NCBI GenBank assembly: GCA_038247555.1
Contig: JBBRUT010000016.1
Span: 1-40,892, forward strand
Reading direction: 5' to 3'
Source of the DNA: JAHBXL01 sp038247555
GTDB lineage: Bacteria; Planctomycetota; Phycisphaerae; Phycisphaerales; UBA1924
Length of the DNA: 40,892 nt
The position numbers were made by a program, and so were the translations under genes. Positions 33,208 through 40,892 of the stretch are shown one piece after another. The notes beneath the pieces are model-generated. The model did not search any database and was not told the origin of the DNA. It worked only from the letters and a program-made list of their open reading frames with translations. Numbering within the stretch: the first letter of the stretch is position 1; each line of letters starts with the position of its first letter.

Positions 33208-34443
33208 ATGCACGAAATCCCCCTCTCCCGTCCCGACATCACCTCCGCCGAGATCGACTTGGTCGTGCAGACCATGAAATCTGGCCGGCTCGCGCTGGGC
33301 CCCATGGCCGAGCGGTTCGAGCAGGCGGTCGCCGCCTCCGCCGATCGGCAGCACGCCGTGTGCGTCTCCAGCGGCACCGCGGGCCTGCACCTTGCGCTGC
33401 TGGCGCTGGGCATCGGCCCCGGCGATGAGGTCATCACGACGCCGTTCTCATTTGTCGCCTCCGCCAACTGCATCCTGTATGTCGGCGCCAAGCCCGTCTT
33501 TGTGGACATCGACCCCAAGACGCTGAACATGGACCCCGAGAGGCTTCAGGCCGCGATCACGCCGCGAACGAAGGCGATCGTCGCGGTGGAGACTTTCGGC
33601 AACCCTGCGCACATGGACGAGTACGAACTGATCGCCAAGCGGCACGAGATTACGCTGATCGAAGATTGCTGCGAAGCGCTGGGAGTTCGGCATCGCGGCC
33701 GCCCCGCGGGCAGCTTCGGGCGCATCGGTGTGTTCGCGTTCTACCCGAACAAGCAGATCACCACTGGCGAGGGCGGGTGTATCGTGACAGATGACCGGCG
33801 GCTGGCCAACCTGTGCCGGTCGATGCGGAATCAGGGCCGCGCGATCGTGGACCCGCAGGACACCCGGCCCGATCTTTCGCGCGGCGTCGCGGGCGCGATC
33901 GGCGGCGGCGGCGGCTCGGTCGGCTCGTGGCTCAGCCATGAGCGGCTGGGGTACAACTTCCGCATGTCGGAGATCAATGCGGCGATCGGCGTGGCGCAGA
34001 TGCGCCGGCTCGATGAGATCGTGCACAAGCGTCAGCACGTCGCCAACATGTACTTCAAGCGGCTCTCGGGCCACCACGACATCATTCTGCCCACGCTGCT
34101 TTCCGACACGGAGATGTCATGGTTCGTGTTCGTGATTCGCATCGGCGGCACCGGCGAGTGGAGCCGCGACGAGCGCGACCGCATCATCGCCGGCCTGCGC
34201 AGGCATGAGATCGGCGCATCGGATTACTTCCCGTGCATCCACACGCAGCCGTTCTATGAAGTGCTCGCGGCGGAGGGCAAGGTCCGGGGGCGCGCGGGCG
34301 ACTTCCCGATCGCCGAGAGCGTCAGCCAGCGGACCATCGCGCTGCCGTTCTATAACGATCTGACCGAGCGCGATGTCGAGATCGTCTGCGGAACGCTCGA
34401 GCTGATGATGAGCCGGGAGAACCTGGGGCGGGGCGGAACCTGA
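33208..34443 (+). CDS. DegT/DnrJ/EryC1/StrS-family aminotransferase
   Basis: A 411-residue PLP-dependent aminotransferase of the sugar-aminotransferase class, which usually makes amino-sugars on nucleotide carriers for O-antigen, capsule or glycans. Motifs: VCVSSGTAGLHLALLALGI, GDEVITTPFSFVASANCILY, LIEDCCEALGVRHRG, and the PLP lysine in FYPNKQITTGEGG (Lys182). The C-terminal half contains FRMSEINAAIGVAQM. A Gly-rich insert (about residues 230-245) is unusual. No other sugar-biosynthesis genes are beside it. The heptamer array immediately upstream could affect its expression, because no Shine-Dalgarno sequence is visible. Confidence 0.92.
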   Translation: MHEIPLSRPDITSAEIDLVVQTMKSGRLALGPMAERFEQAVAASADRQHAVCVSSGTAGLHLALLALGIGPGDEVITTPFSFVASANCILYVGAKPVFVDIDPKTLNMDPERLQAAITPRTKAIVAVETFGNPAHMDEYELIAKRHEITLIEDCCEALGVRHRGRPAGSFGRIGVFAFYPNKQITTGEGGCIVTDDRRLANLCRSMRNQGRAIVDPQDTRPDLSRGVAGAIGGGGGSVGSWLSHERLGYNFRMSEINAAIGVAQMRRLDEIVHKRQHVANMYFKRLSGHHDIILPTLLSDTEMSWFVFVIRIGGTGEWSRDERDRIIAGLRRHEIGASDYFPCIHTQPFYEVLAAEGKVRGRAGDFPIAESVSQRTIALPFYNDLTERDVEIVCGTLELMMSRENLGRGGT

Positions 34444-34614
34444 CGCCGCGCCCCAGGCTCTGGTCTTCCCTCAGCAAGTGTCTTGGGGTGCGAGCCACCA
34501 CAGGCGTGGGCACCACCAGTCCGCACGTGCCGCCTGCGCAAACATTCCATCACGAATTGATGGCTCTTCATCCCGGCTTCCCCGGTGATTCATTTTCGAG
34601 CGCCATGCTCTTGC

Positions 34615-35034
34615 ATGCTCGAATCCAAACCAATCCAGACCAATCGTCCCGAGGCCAATCCCGCCACCTCCGCAATCACTGCTGAGCAGCATCGAGAGGG
34701 CCCGGTTGCTCTCGCCATCGAGAAGCAGACTGCAAAGCTGCCTTCAGGTTTCTTCCTGCTCGCCGCCGGCGCGGCCGCGGCCAGCTCGCTCATCCTCGAG
34801 CTTGCCGGCCTGAAGGACAAATCGCGGTTCGTCGGACAGTGGGTCGCCCCCATCCTGATCTGCGGCGTCTACAACAAGATCGTCAAGACTCAAGGGAGCG
34901 ACAAGTTGCATTCCGAAGAGCTCGGCGGCAGCAGAGCCGGCAGCACGGGTAGCGCAGGGCGCTCCAACCGTCCTGAAAGTACGGATCGCTACCCTGACCA
35001 AGGTGGCCGGCCCGCCGCAGAGTGGTCGCGCTGA
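34615..35034 (+). CDS. Small membrane protein, hypothetical
   Basis: A 139-residue protein of unknown function. One or two hydrophobic segments occur: LPSGFFLLAAGAAAASSLIL (about residues 43-62) and WVAPILICGVYNKIVKT. The N-terminus is hydrophilic (MLESKPIQTNRPEANPATS), and the C-terminal ~45 residues are Ser/Gly-rich and look disordered. The ATG at 34615 was chosen because upstream codons look non-coding. Its downstream flank is the box cluster at 35122. Confidence 0.6.
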   Translation: MLESKPIQTNRPEANPATSAITAEQHREGPVALAIEKQTAKLPSGFFLLAAGAAAASSLILELAGLKDKSRFVGQWVAPILICGVYNKIVKTQGSDKLHSEELGGSRAGSTGSAGRSNRPESTDRYPDQGGRPAAEWSR

Positions 35035-35385
35035 TCGGCTTAGCGCAGCTCCTGTCCTTCCAAAGACGACAGTCGGGCGGTTCGAGACCCGGGGCCCATC
35101 ACGCAGGGGCGCGGACATCCCGTTTCCACAGATCTGTGGATTTTGAACCATTGTTCCACATTCCTGTGGAAACGTGCGATAAGCCGTCGTGAAGGTTGTG
35201 GAGTATTGCATGAATTCTGAGAGTTCTCAGACTCTCCCTTGCGTTCACCGTATTGGGTGGTAGCTTCTCCACGGATGAGAGGCCTTGGGTTCCGGGTCGC
35301 GTCATCAGTCCCATCGCCGGGTTCCTCCGCCCTGGCAATTGGACTGATCGCCATCCTGAGCCAGCGGAGGAGACGCAAGTGAGGA
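35035..35385. other. Intergenic region with clustered DnaA-box-like palindromes (candidate origin element)
   Basis: A 351-bp non-coding region. Box-like sites: GTTTCCACA (35122-35130, plus), AAATCCACA (35135-35143, minus), TGTTCCACA (35152-35160, plus), GTTTCCACA (35165-35173, minus), TACTCCACA (35197-35205, minus) and TTCTCCACG (35265-35273, plus). The first two form a perfect 16-bp palindrome (35125-35140). The next two form a 7-bp inverted repeat with a 4-nt gap (35154-35171). A further IR, TCTGAGA / TCTCAGA, lies at 35216-35231. The composition is less GC-rich than the neighbours. Cyanobacterial DnaA boxes are TTTTCCACA, close to these. Confidence 0.55.
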
Positions 35386-35883
35386 TCACATGCGATTCAG
35401 AGAACTCGTGTTGGGAGCGTGCTTAAAAATGGTCAACGCCCTGTCGCCGCTCACGATGCCGCTCATTTGCGTGCCATCCGCGCTGGTTGCGCGCAAGAAG
35501 AGTGAACGTACCTCGCGGCCATGCTGCCTGCACCTGACGATTCTTGGTCGAAACCGGATTCTCGCCGAGTGAAGTGGGTAGGCGGACCGCGCGGATGTCG
35601 CCATCGTCGATGACGCCATTGCCGTTGTCAGCACCCGCGCAGGCTCGAAGGATCCATCTCCTACGCCGCGAAGAAACGCGATCTGTCTCCCCGCCGACAC
35701 CACCAGGTCCGGCAGGCCGTCAATGTCAAAGTCCGCGGTGAGGACCGAACTTACCAACTTCCCGTTATCGAACACCGACGGGAACGGCAGTTCACCGTTC
35801 AGTAGCGTCCGTTGCTCAAGCTGCTCGAGTGATGCGGCACCACCGACGTTCCGTTCGCCTGTGCGAGTGCGTGTCTTGCTCAT
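35386..35883 (-). pseudogene. Remnant of a large LEPRxLL-type repeat protein
   Basis: The frame begins MSKTRTRTGER and reaches SLEQLEQRTLLNGELP, an LEPRxLL-like N-terminal motif found on very large planctomycete surface proteins. It continues with VLTADFDIDGLPDLVVSAGR and GVGDGSFEPARVL, an FG-GAP/VCBS-type repeat. Coding quality then shifts: another minus frame reads GADNGNGVIDDGDIRAVRLP (EF-hand-like), after which the first frame resumes with SLFLRATSADGTQMSGIVSG. These are pieces of one large gene joined by deletions or frameshifts. It may still be translated as 165 residues, but it is probably decayed. Confidence 0.65.
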
Positions 35884-36065
35884 CGCCGATGGTCTAAAGT
35901 CTGCCAACCTGTACTCTTCCAAGATGAGGAGAGTTCCCATTGCTGGACGACTGTTCGGAGTCTGACCGGTTCTCCCGTTTCGCCTTGCCGCCACATCGCC
36001 TCCGGCTATCATCACTTCCCCCAAAGCCAGCTTGCTCTTTCCTTTACGCTGGCCGGAGACTCATC

Positions 36066-36350
36066 ATGCCCTTCGTCTGCCATTTTACCGGCCGCAAGTC
36101 ATCATTCGGCAAGCAGCGCACCTGGCGCGGCCAGGCCGTCAAGCGTGGCGGCTTCGGTCTCAAGCCCACCGGCATCACCCGCCGCAAGTTCCGCCCCAAC
36201 CTGAAGAAGGTCACGGCGATGATCGATGGGGCGCCCGTTCGCATCCTCGCCTCGACCCGCGCCATCAAGCAGGGCCTGGTCATCAAGCCCCTGAAGCGCA
36301 AGTACGGCTACACCCGTCAGCAGAAGCTCGCCGCCGCCGCGGGCAACTGA
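36066..36350 (+). CDS. rpmB: Ribosomal protein bL28
   Basis: A 94-residue large-subunit protein. It begins MPFVCHFTGRKSSFGKQRTW and continues FRPNLKKVTAMIDGAPVRIL and STRAIKQG, matching the bL28 pattern (zinc-less type: the Cys pair of some bL28s is not present). The ATG at 36066 has a GGAG site about 7 nt upstream. The C-terminal basic tail (KPLKRKYGYTRQQKLAAAAG) is longer than in E. coli. The usual partner rpmG (bL33) is not adjacent. Confidence 0.93.
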   Translation: MPFVCHFTGRKSSFGKQRTWRGQAVKRGGFGLKPTGITRRKFRPNLKKVTAMIDGAPVRILASTRAIKQGLVIKPLKRKYGYTRQQKLAAAAGN

Positions 36351-36500
36351 GCCGCCTTCCAACACACTGATCCTTCAGGCCGTGGCCCACGCTGCGGTCT
36401 GTTCATTTTTGTCGTTGCCCTCCCCCTTCTCCATTCAGGGAGTGGGTTCCGTCTGCCGGATCTCTGGCGGCACCGCTCTTTCGAGCATTGCCTGCATCGC

Positions 36501-36522
36501 GCACCGGTCTGGAGACCGGTGC
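36501..36522. repeat. Perfect 10-bp palindromic repeat
   Basis: Arms GCACCGGTCT (36501-36510) and AGACCGGTGC (36513-36522) are separated by GG, and CACCC follows. The flanking 258-bp gap before mcsA holds no gene. From memory, the motif resembles a palindrome scattered through some planctomycete genomes; this was not checked. Confidence 0.7.
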
Positions 36523-36608
36523 CACCCAAATGGCCACTGCTCTACTGCCATCTTCATAGGACTTCCGCTCGCTGTTCTCTGCTTTCTGCTCCCCTCCCAG
36601 CCGATACC

Positions 36609-37316
36609 ATGTCCACAGTGAAGTGTGACCGCTGCGACAACGACGCGACCGTTCACGAGGTCATGATCTCGGGTGGCAAGTCCATCGAGCGACACCTCTG
36701 CGAGCGGTGCGCCTCCGCAGCGGGTGTGCAGATCCAGCCTCAGCAGCCCGCCGTCACGCAGATCCTCTCGCAACTGCTGAAGGGCGCGGCCGCGGGCAAT
36801 CCGCAGCAGCCCAAAGCCCCGGCTCAGGCATCGGCGAGCGCATGCCCCGAATGCGGGCTCAGTTTCGCACAGTTCCGCCAGGCCGGCATGCTCGGATGTG
36901 CACAGTGTTACGTGTCGTTTGAGGGTCAACTCGGCCCGCTGCTCTCCAGGGCGCACGAAGGCGGCACGCACCACGTCGGCAAGGTTCCACGCAGCCTGGA
37001 GATCATCCGTACCGCATCGCAGCCCGCAGGCACCGCGCCTGGTGCCGGAGCCAGCGCCGGCAGTGGGGGGGCGGTCGATCTGCAATCAGAAGAGCTCGCC
37101 CGCGCAACCAAGGTGCGAAAGGCGCTATCGGAAGCTGTTTCCGCAGAGAACTACGAACGCGCTGCGCTGCTGCGAGATGAGCTGCACAAGATCGAGGCGG
37201 TGCTGCGCAGCGTGAACCCGCCCGCCGGAGCGCCCAGCCTTGCCCGGCCGCCGCGTGCCACCCGAAAGCCCAAGCCCGAAGAAGGCCAGCCCGGCGCGGA
37301 GGGCACGCAGCCATGA
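36609..37316 (+). CDS. mcsA: McsA-like zinc-finger / UvrB-UvrC motif protein
   Basis: A 235-residue activator/adaptor of the protein-arginine kinase McsB. Two zinc-binding pairs are visible: CDRCDNDATVHEV with HLCERCA, then CPECGLSFAQFRQAGMLG with CAQCY. A C-terminal UvrB/UvrC-type helix pair follows (KALSEAVSAENYERAALLRD). Family members are usually ~170-190 residues; this one is longer through a Gly/Ala/Pro-rich linker (TAPGAGASAGSGG). The ATG at 36609 yields the first Cys at residue 6. Its last codons overlap the mcsB start (ATGA), so the two are translationally coupled. In Firmicutes the pair controls CtsR and ClpC; neither is in the window. Confidence 0.88.
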   Translation: MSTVKCDRCDNDATVHEVMISGGKSIERHLCERCASAAGVQIQPQQPAVTQILSQLLKGAAAGNPQQPKAPAQASASACPECGLSFAQFRQAGMLGCAQCYVSFEGQLGPLLSRAHEGGTHHVGKVPRSLEIIRTASQPAGTAPGAGASAGSGGAVDLQSEELARATKVRKALSEAVSAENYERAALLRDELHKIEAVLRSVNPPAGAPSLARPPRATRKPKPEEGQPGAEGTQP

Positions 37317-38482
37317 GCAACACCGGTGGATTCGCAGGTGAACTTTTCCGCGGCGGGGCCGAATGGCTCAGCGGCCGCGGCGGCGAGTCCGATGTCGTGA
37401 TCTCTTCCCGCGTCCGCCTCGCGCGCAACCTCGCCGGGTTTCCGTTCGTCTGCCGCGCAAGCCGCATCCAGCGGCAAGCCGTGCTCGACCTTACGCGTCA
37501 GCGCCTTACCACCACGGGCATCGCGAGCCGCGTGCTCTGGGTTGATGTCCATCGCGCAGGGCCGCTCGAACGCACGCTTATGGTTGAGCGCCATCTCATT
37601 TCCAAGGAACACGCCCGGGGCGCGCCGGGTGCGCCCGCCGCGCAGGCTGCCTGCCCAACACCCGCGGGGCAAGCGGGAAACGAAGCCGCGGCCGAGCCGC
37701 GAGGCGTCGCCATCTCGCTCCCGGATGAGTCGCTCTCGGTGATGGTCAATGAAGAAGATCATCTGCGACTCCAGGTTGTCCGTCCCGGTCTGGAACTTTC
37801 GCAGGCCTTTGCCGATGTCAACCGCGTCGACGATCTGCTGGAGGGGCCATCAACGACGGGCCTTGGCGGCAAGCCGCTCGAGTTCGCCTTCAGCCCACGA
37901 TTCGGCTATCTGACAGCCTGCCCGACGAACGTCGGCACGGGCATTCGCGTTTCGGTGATGCTTCACCTCCCCGCGCTCAAGCTTGTCGGCGAGATGGACA
38001 AGGTTCGGCGCGCAACGCGCGACATGGGCTTGGCCGTCCGCGGCTATTACGGCGAGGGCTCCGAAGCCGCGGGCGAGTTTTATCAGATCTCGAACCAGAC
38101 CACGCTCGGCAAGCCCGAGGCCGTCATCCTGCAGGAGTTTGAGCGCGAGATCATCCCCCAGGTAATCCAGTATGAGCGTGCTTCTCGCCGTCTCCTTCTG
38201 GAGAAGCGCAAGCGCATGCTGGAAGACAAGGTCTTTCGGTCGCTGGGCCTGCTCCGCGCGGCTCGGCTGCTCACGCCCGAGGAAGCGATCGTTCTCCTCA
38301 GCGATGTGCGTCTGGGTGTGCTTGCCGGGCTTGTAACGGACATCGAACTTGCAACGGTGAACCAGCTCATTCTGCTCACCCAGCCCGCGCACCTTCAGCG
38401 GGTCGTGGGCCACGACCTTGACCAGGGCGAGAGGCGGGAAGCCCGAGCAGACTTTGTCCGCAAAGCCATGGGTGCGGGCTGA
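37313..38482 (+). CDS. mcsB: Protein-arginine kinase McsB-like (ATP:guanido phosphotransferase)
   Basis: A 389-residue enzyme of the phosphagen-kinase fold that phosphorylates protein arginines, marking substrates for ClpCP in Firmicutes. Motifs: ISSRVRLARNLAGFPF (ATP-binding arginines), MVNEEDHLRLQ, YLTACPTNVGTGIRVSVMLH (conserved Cys) and NQTTLGKPEAVILQEFE. It is longer than Bacillus McsB (~363) mainly because of an Ala/Pro/Gly-rich insert of about 31 residues (37613-37706) between the small N-terminal domain and the NEEDH loop. The start codon overlaps the mcsA stop. Confidence 0.9.
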   Translation: MSNTGGFAGELFRGGAEWLSGRGGESDVVISSRVRLARNLAGFPFVCRASRIQRQAVLDLTRQRLTTTGIASRVLWVDVHRAGPLERTLMVERHLISKEHARGAPGAPAAQAACPTPAGQAGNEAAAEPRGVAISLPDESLSVMVNEEDHLRLQVVRPGLELSQAFADVNRVDDLLEGPSTTGLGGKPLEFAFSPRFGYLTACPTNVGTGIRVSVMLHLPALKLVGEMDKVRRATRDMGLAVRGYYGEGSEAAGEFYQISNQTTLGKPEAVILQEFEREIIPQVIQYERASRRLLLEKRKRMLEDKVFRSLGLLRAARLLTPEEAIVLLSDVRLGVLAGLVTDIELATVNQLILLTQPAHLQRVVGHDLDQGERREARADFVRKAMGAG

Positions 38483-38573
38483 TCTCTTGGTTGCGTAGAA
38501 GTTCATGTCGGCCGTTTGCCAACCTTGACCTTCATCCTTGTTGTCAAAGCACCCTTGGCGGTACACTGGCGCC

Positions 38574-39479
38574 GTGCCGCGGAATGAGCACCCAAACCCG
38601 ATCCCCAAGCCCCAGCGATTCGTCTGGCCGCCGAAACCGATCGCGCCCAGCGCACCAGCTGTTCCCGCCGCGGCGGAGGTCATCCGCGGGCCGGAACTCA
38701 CTCACTCCTGGAGCGATTCTCTCCGTCGTGCGATTGATGACACACGTCGCACCTGGCTGGATATGACACTGCCGCGGCTCGATGAGCGTCTCGCCGAGCA
38801 CGGTTTCATGCCCGACGGTCCCGGAACCTACTGCCCCAAGTGCGGATTGACCGCTGAGCGTGACCTTGGCCAGGGTTGCTGCGACGACTGCACTTCTCGT
38901 CGCCCGGCGTGGCACCGAATAGTCCGGCTGGGCACCTACACGCCGCCGCTTGCAGATGTCATCCGCCAGATCAAGTTCAGCCAGTGGCGGCGGCTAGGGC
39001 AGGACCTTGGAGTGTTGCTGGGCAGGCAGCTTGCCGAGCAGTTGCCCACGCCGCGTCCGCGGATTGTTCTGGTGCCCGTGCCGATGAGCTGGCGGCGGCG
39101 GGTGTTTCGGGGCATGGATCACTCGCTGGCGATCTGCCGAGGCGTGCGTGAGGGGATGGGGGGGGAGGCCCGGATCGCCAAGCTGCTGAAGCGAAGGCAT
39201 GGCCCGAGCCAGCTTCAGGTCCTGCCGAGTGAGCGATCCGGAAACGTTGGCCGGATGATTCAGCCAAGACGGTTTGGATTTCGATCGGCATCGGAAGCAA
39301 CTCTGGTCATCGTGGTGGATGATGTGATGACGACGGGTGCCACGATGCGGGCGAGCTGCCGCGCAGTGGGGGAGGGGCTGGCTGCGGTGGGCGCTGGCCG
39401 CCGCGAAGTGTGGGCGCTCGTGGCAGCAAGAACACAGTTGCCCGATGGGGACCGGGACGAGGGGGAGGGAACGGTGTAA
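38574..39479 (+). CDS. ComF-family phosphoribosyltransferase-like protein
   Basis: A 301-residue protein with a zinc-finger-like N-terminus (YCPKCGLTAERDLGQGCCDD) and a type I phosphoribosyltransferase domain. The PRPP loop reads VIVVDDVMTTGATM and is preceded by VLVPVPMSWRRRVFRGMDHS, the ComF pattern. In competent bacteria ComF acts after DNA uptake; in most lineages its role is unclear. The start is uncertain. GTG at 38574 is preceded at 6 bp by TACACT, which looks like a -10 box with TTGTCA 15 bp before it, suggesting a leaderless mRNA; TTG at 38538 is the alternative. It closes the plus-strand run mcsA-mcsB-comF. Confidence 0.8.
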   Translation: MPRNEHPNPIPKPQRFVWPPKPIAPSAPAVPAAAEVIRGPELTHSWSDSLRRAIDDTRRTWLDMTLPRLDERLAEHGFMPDGPGTYCPKCGLTAERDLGQGCCDDCTSRRPAWHRIVRLGTYTPPLADVIRQIKFSQWRRLGQDLGVLLGRQLAEQLPTPRPRIVLVPVPMSWRRRVFRGMDHSLAICRGVREGMGGEARIAKLLKRRHGPSQLQVLPSERSGNVGRMIQPRRFGFRSASEATLVIVVDDVMTTGATMRASCRAVGEGLAAVGAGRREVWALVAARTQLPDGDRDEGEGTV

Positions 39480-40036
39480 GGTGGTGTGAGCGAATGGTTT
39501 AGGGTAAGATGCCGAGAGTTGCGCTTCGGGATGGCCTGTGCATGGCAAGGGGAAAAAACGGGATCATTTGTACAGAGTCTTGACTGTGGGGAGCGGCCGT
39601 CTACACTCTCCCTCGCCTTCGGAAAACCCGTCGGCACGGGTGTCACGCCGTCTGATGACGACGAAACCCCACGATCATTGACAAGTGAAGACAGTTGGGT
39701 GATCCGCGAGAATGTGCGATCGTGACATCGACGTGATACGTCGAGTCCCTTGCCGGGACAGTCATGGTCGATCCAAAGGCAACCTGGGTTCACAGCCAGG
39801 TGCTGACATTCTCTCGTATCACAACCCTAAAAAGTATGGGGTCGGTCCACAAGACCGGCCTCAGAGAGAATCCAGTTTTAAGTCCCCGGTCTAGCCGGCC
39901 GGGGGCGCCGGTCGCAGCCTTCCCCAAAGTTGGTTGCGGTCGGTCGACCCTCGCATCACGCAAGTGATGCGGGAAACAGGTCGAACCTTCAACGTTTGAA
40001 GCTAGCCGGTGCGAGAGCATCGGATACAACGAACAA
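39480..40036 (+). promoter_or_regulatory. rRNA operon promoter and leader region
   Basis: A 557-bp region with no gene. The promoter TTGACT-16 nt-TACACT (39580-39607) is listed separately; an A-rich patch at 39552-39558 could be an UP element. A second TTGACA at 39678 lacks a good -10. A hairpin, ACCTGG/CCAGGT (39782-39801), and a GC-rich stretch near 39886-39910 lie between promoter and 16S and probably take part in rRNA processing. Confidence 0.6.
39580..39607 (+). promoter_or_regulatory. Sigma-70-type promoter of the rRNA operon
   Basis: TTGACT at 39580-39585, 16-nt spacer, TACACT at 39602-39607. Transcription would start near 39614, giving a ~420-nt leader before 16S. Confidence 0.7.

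Positions 40037-40892
<856 letters not shown>

Overview
The window is GC-rich bacterial DNA that looks like a planctomycete of the Phycisphaerae/Phycisphaerales type. The evidence is three secreted proteins ending in the paired DxFAFLxxWFA (dockerin/EF-hand-like) module typical of that group, two standalone prepilin-like proteins, a decayed protein with an N-terminal LEQRTLL (LEPRxLL-like) motif, and a partial 16S rRNA gene at the right edge. The lineage is inferred from these features; no database comparison was made.

Layout. 1-2.8 kb: 3' part of lipA, a standalone HD-GYP protein, a 50-codon rpmH (bL34) on the minus strand, and rnc (RNase III) behind a 330-nt leader. 2.8-12.8 kb: a minus-strand block with a dockerin-tailed secreted protein, a protein-arginine-deiminase-like enzyme behind an ANTAR response regulator, and a 1658-residue surface protein with five near-regular cadherin/Ig-like repeats. 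13-17 kb: a fused HyuA-HyuB 5-oxoprolinase. 17-20.7 kb: a divergent pair, an SH3-domain envelope protein and a TolC-like outer-membrane lipoprotein. 20.7-25 kb: a minus-strand cluster (third dockerin-tailed protein, tiny membrane protein, heme oxygenase) divergent from two prepilin-like genes. 25-30.5 kb: a BON-like membrane protein, tyrS, a degenerate Gfo/Idh/MocA protein, rpmA (bL27), an exported hypothetical protein and a GNAT acetyltransferase.

30.5-36 kb looks origin-proximal. A divergent dnaA is flanked by two clusters of DnaA-box-like sites, about 4.6 kb apart. Directly between dnaA and a DegT/StrS aminotransferase sits a frameshifted four-helix-bundle (23S-IVS/Avd-like) gene, bracketed by inverted arrays of a 7-bp repeat that fill the whole intergenic space. 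This looks like a small mobile element. 36-39.5 kb: rpmB (bL28), mcsA-mcsB (protein-arginine kinase pair, ATGA overlap) and a ComF-type phosphoribosyltransferase. 39.5-40.9 kb: an rRNA promoter and leader, then 16S rRNA running off the window.

Functional threads: translation and replication genes (rpmH, rpmA, rpmB, rnc, tyrS, dnaA, 16S); a cell-surface programme built on a common C-terminal module; and two enzymes that could modify protein arginine by different chemistry (PAD-like citrullination and McsB phosphorylation). The strongest candidates for something under-described are the heptamer-bracketed four-helix-bundle element, the bipartite box clusters paired with an altered DnaA DNA-binding motif, and the bacterial PAD-like enzyme.
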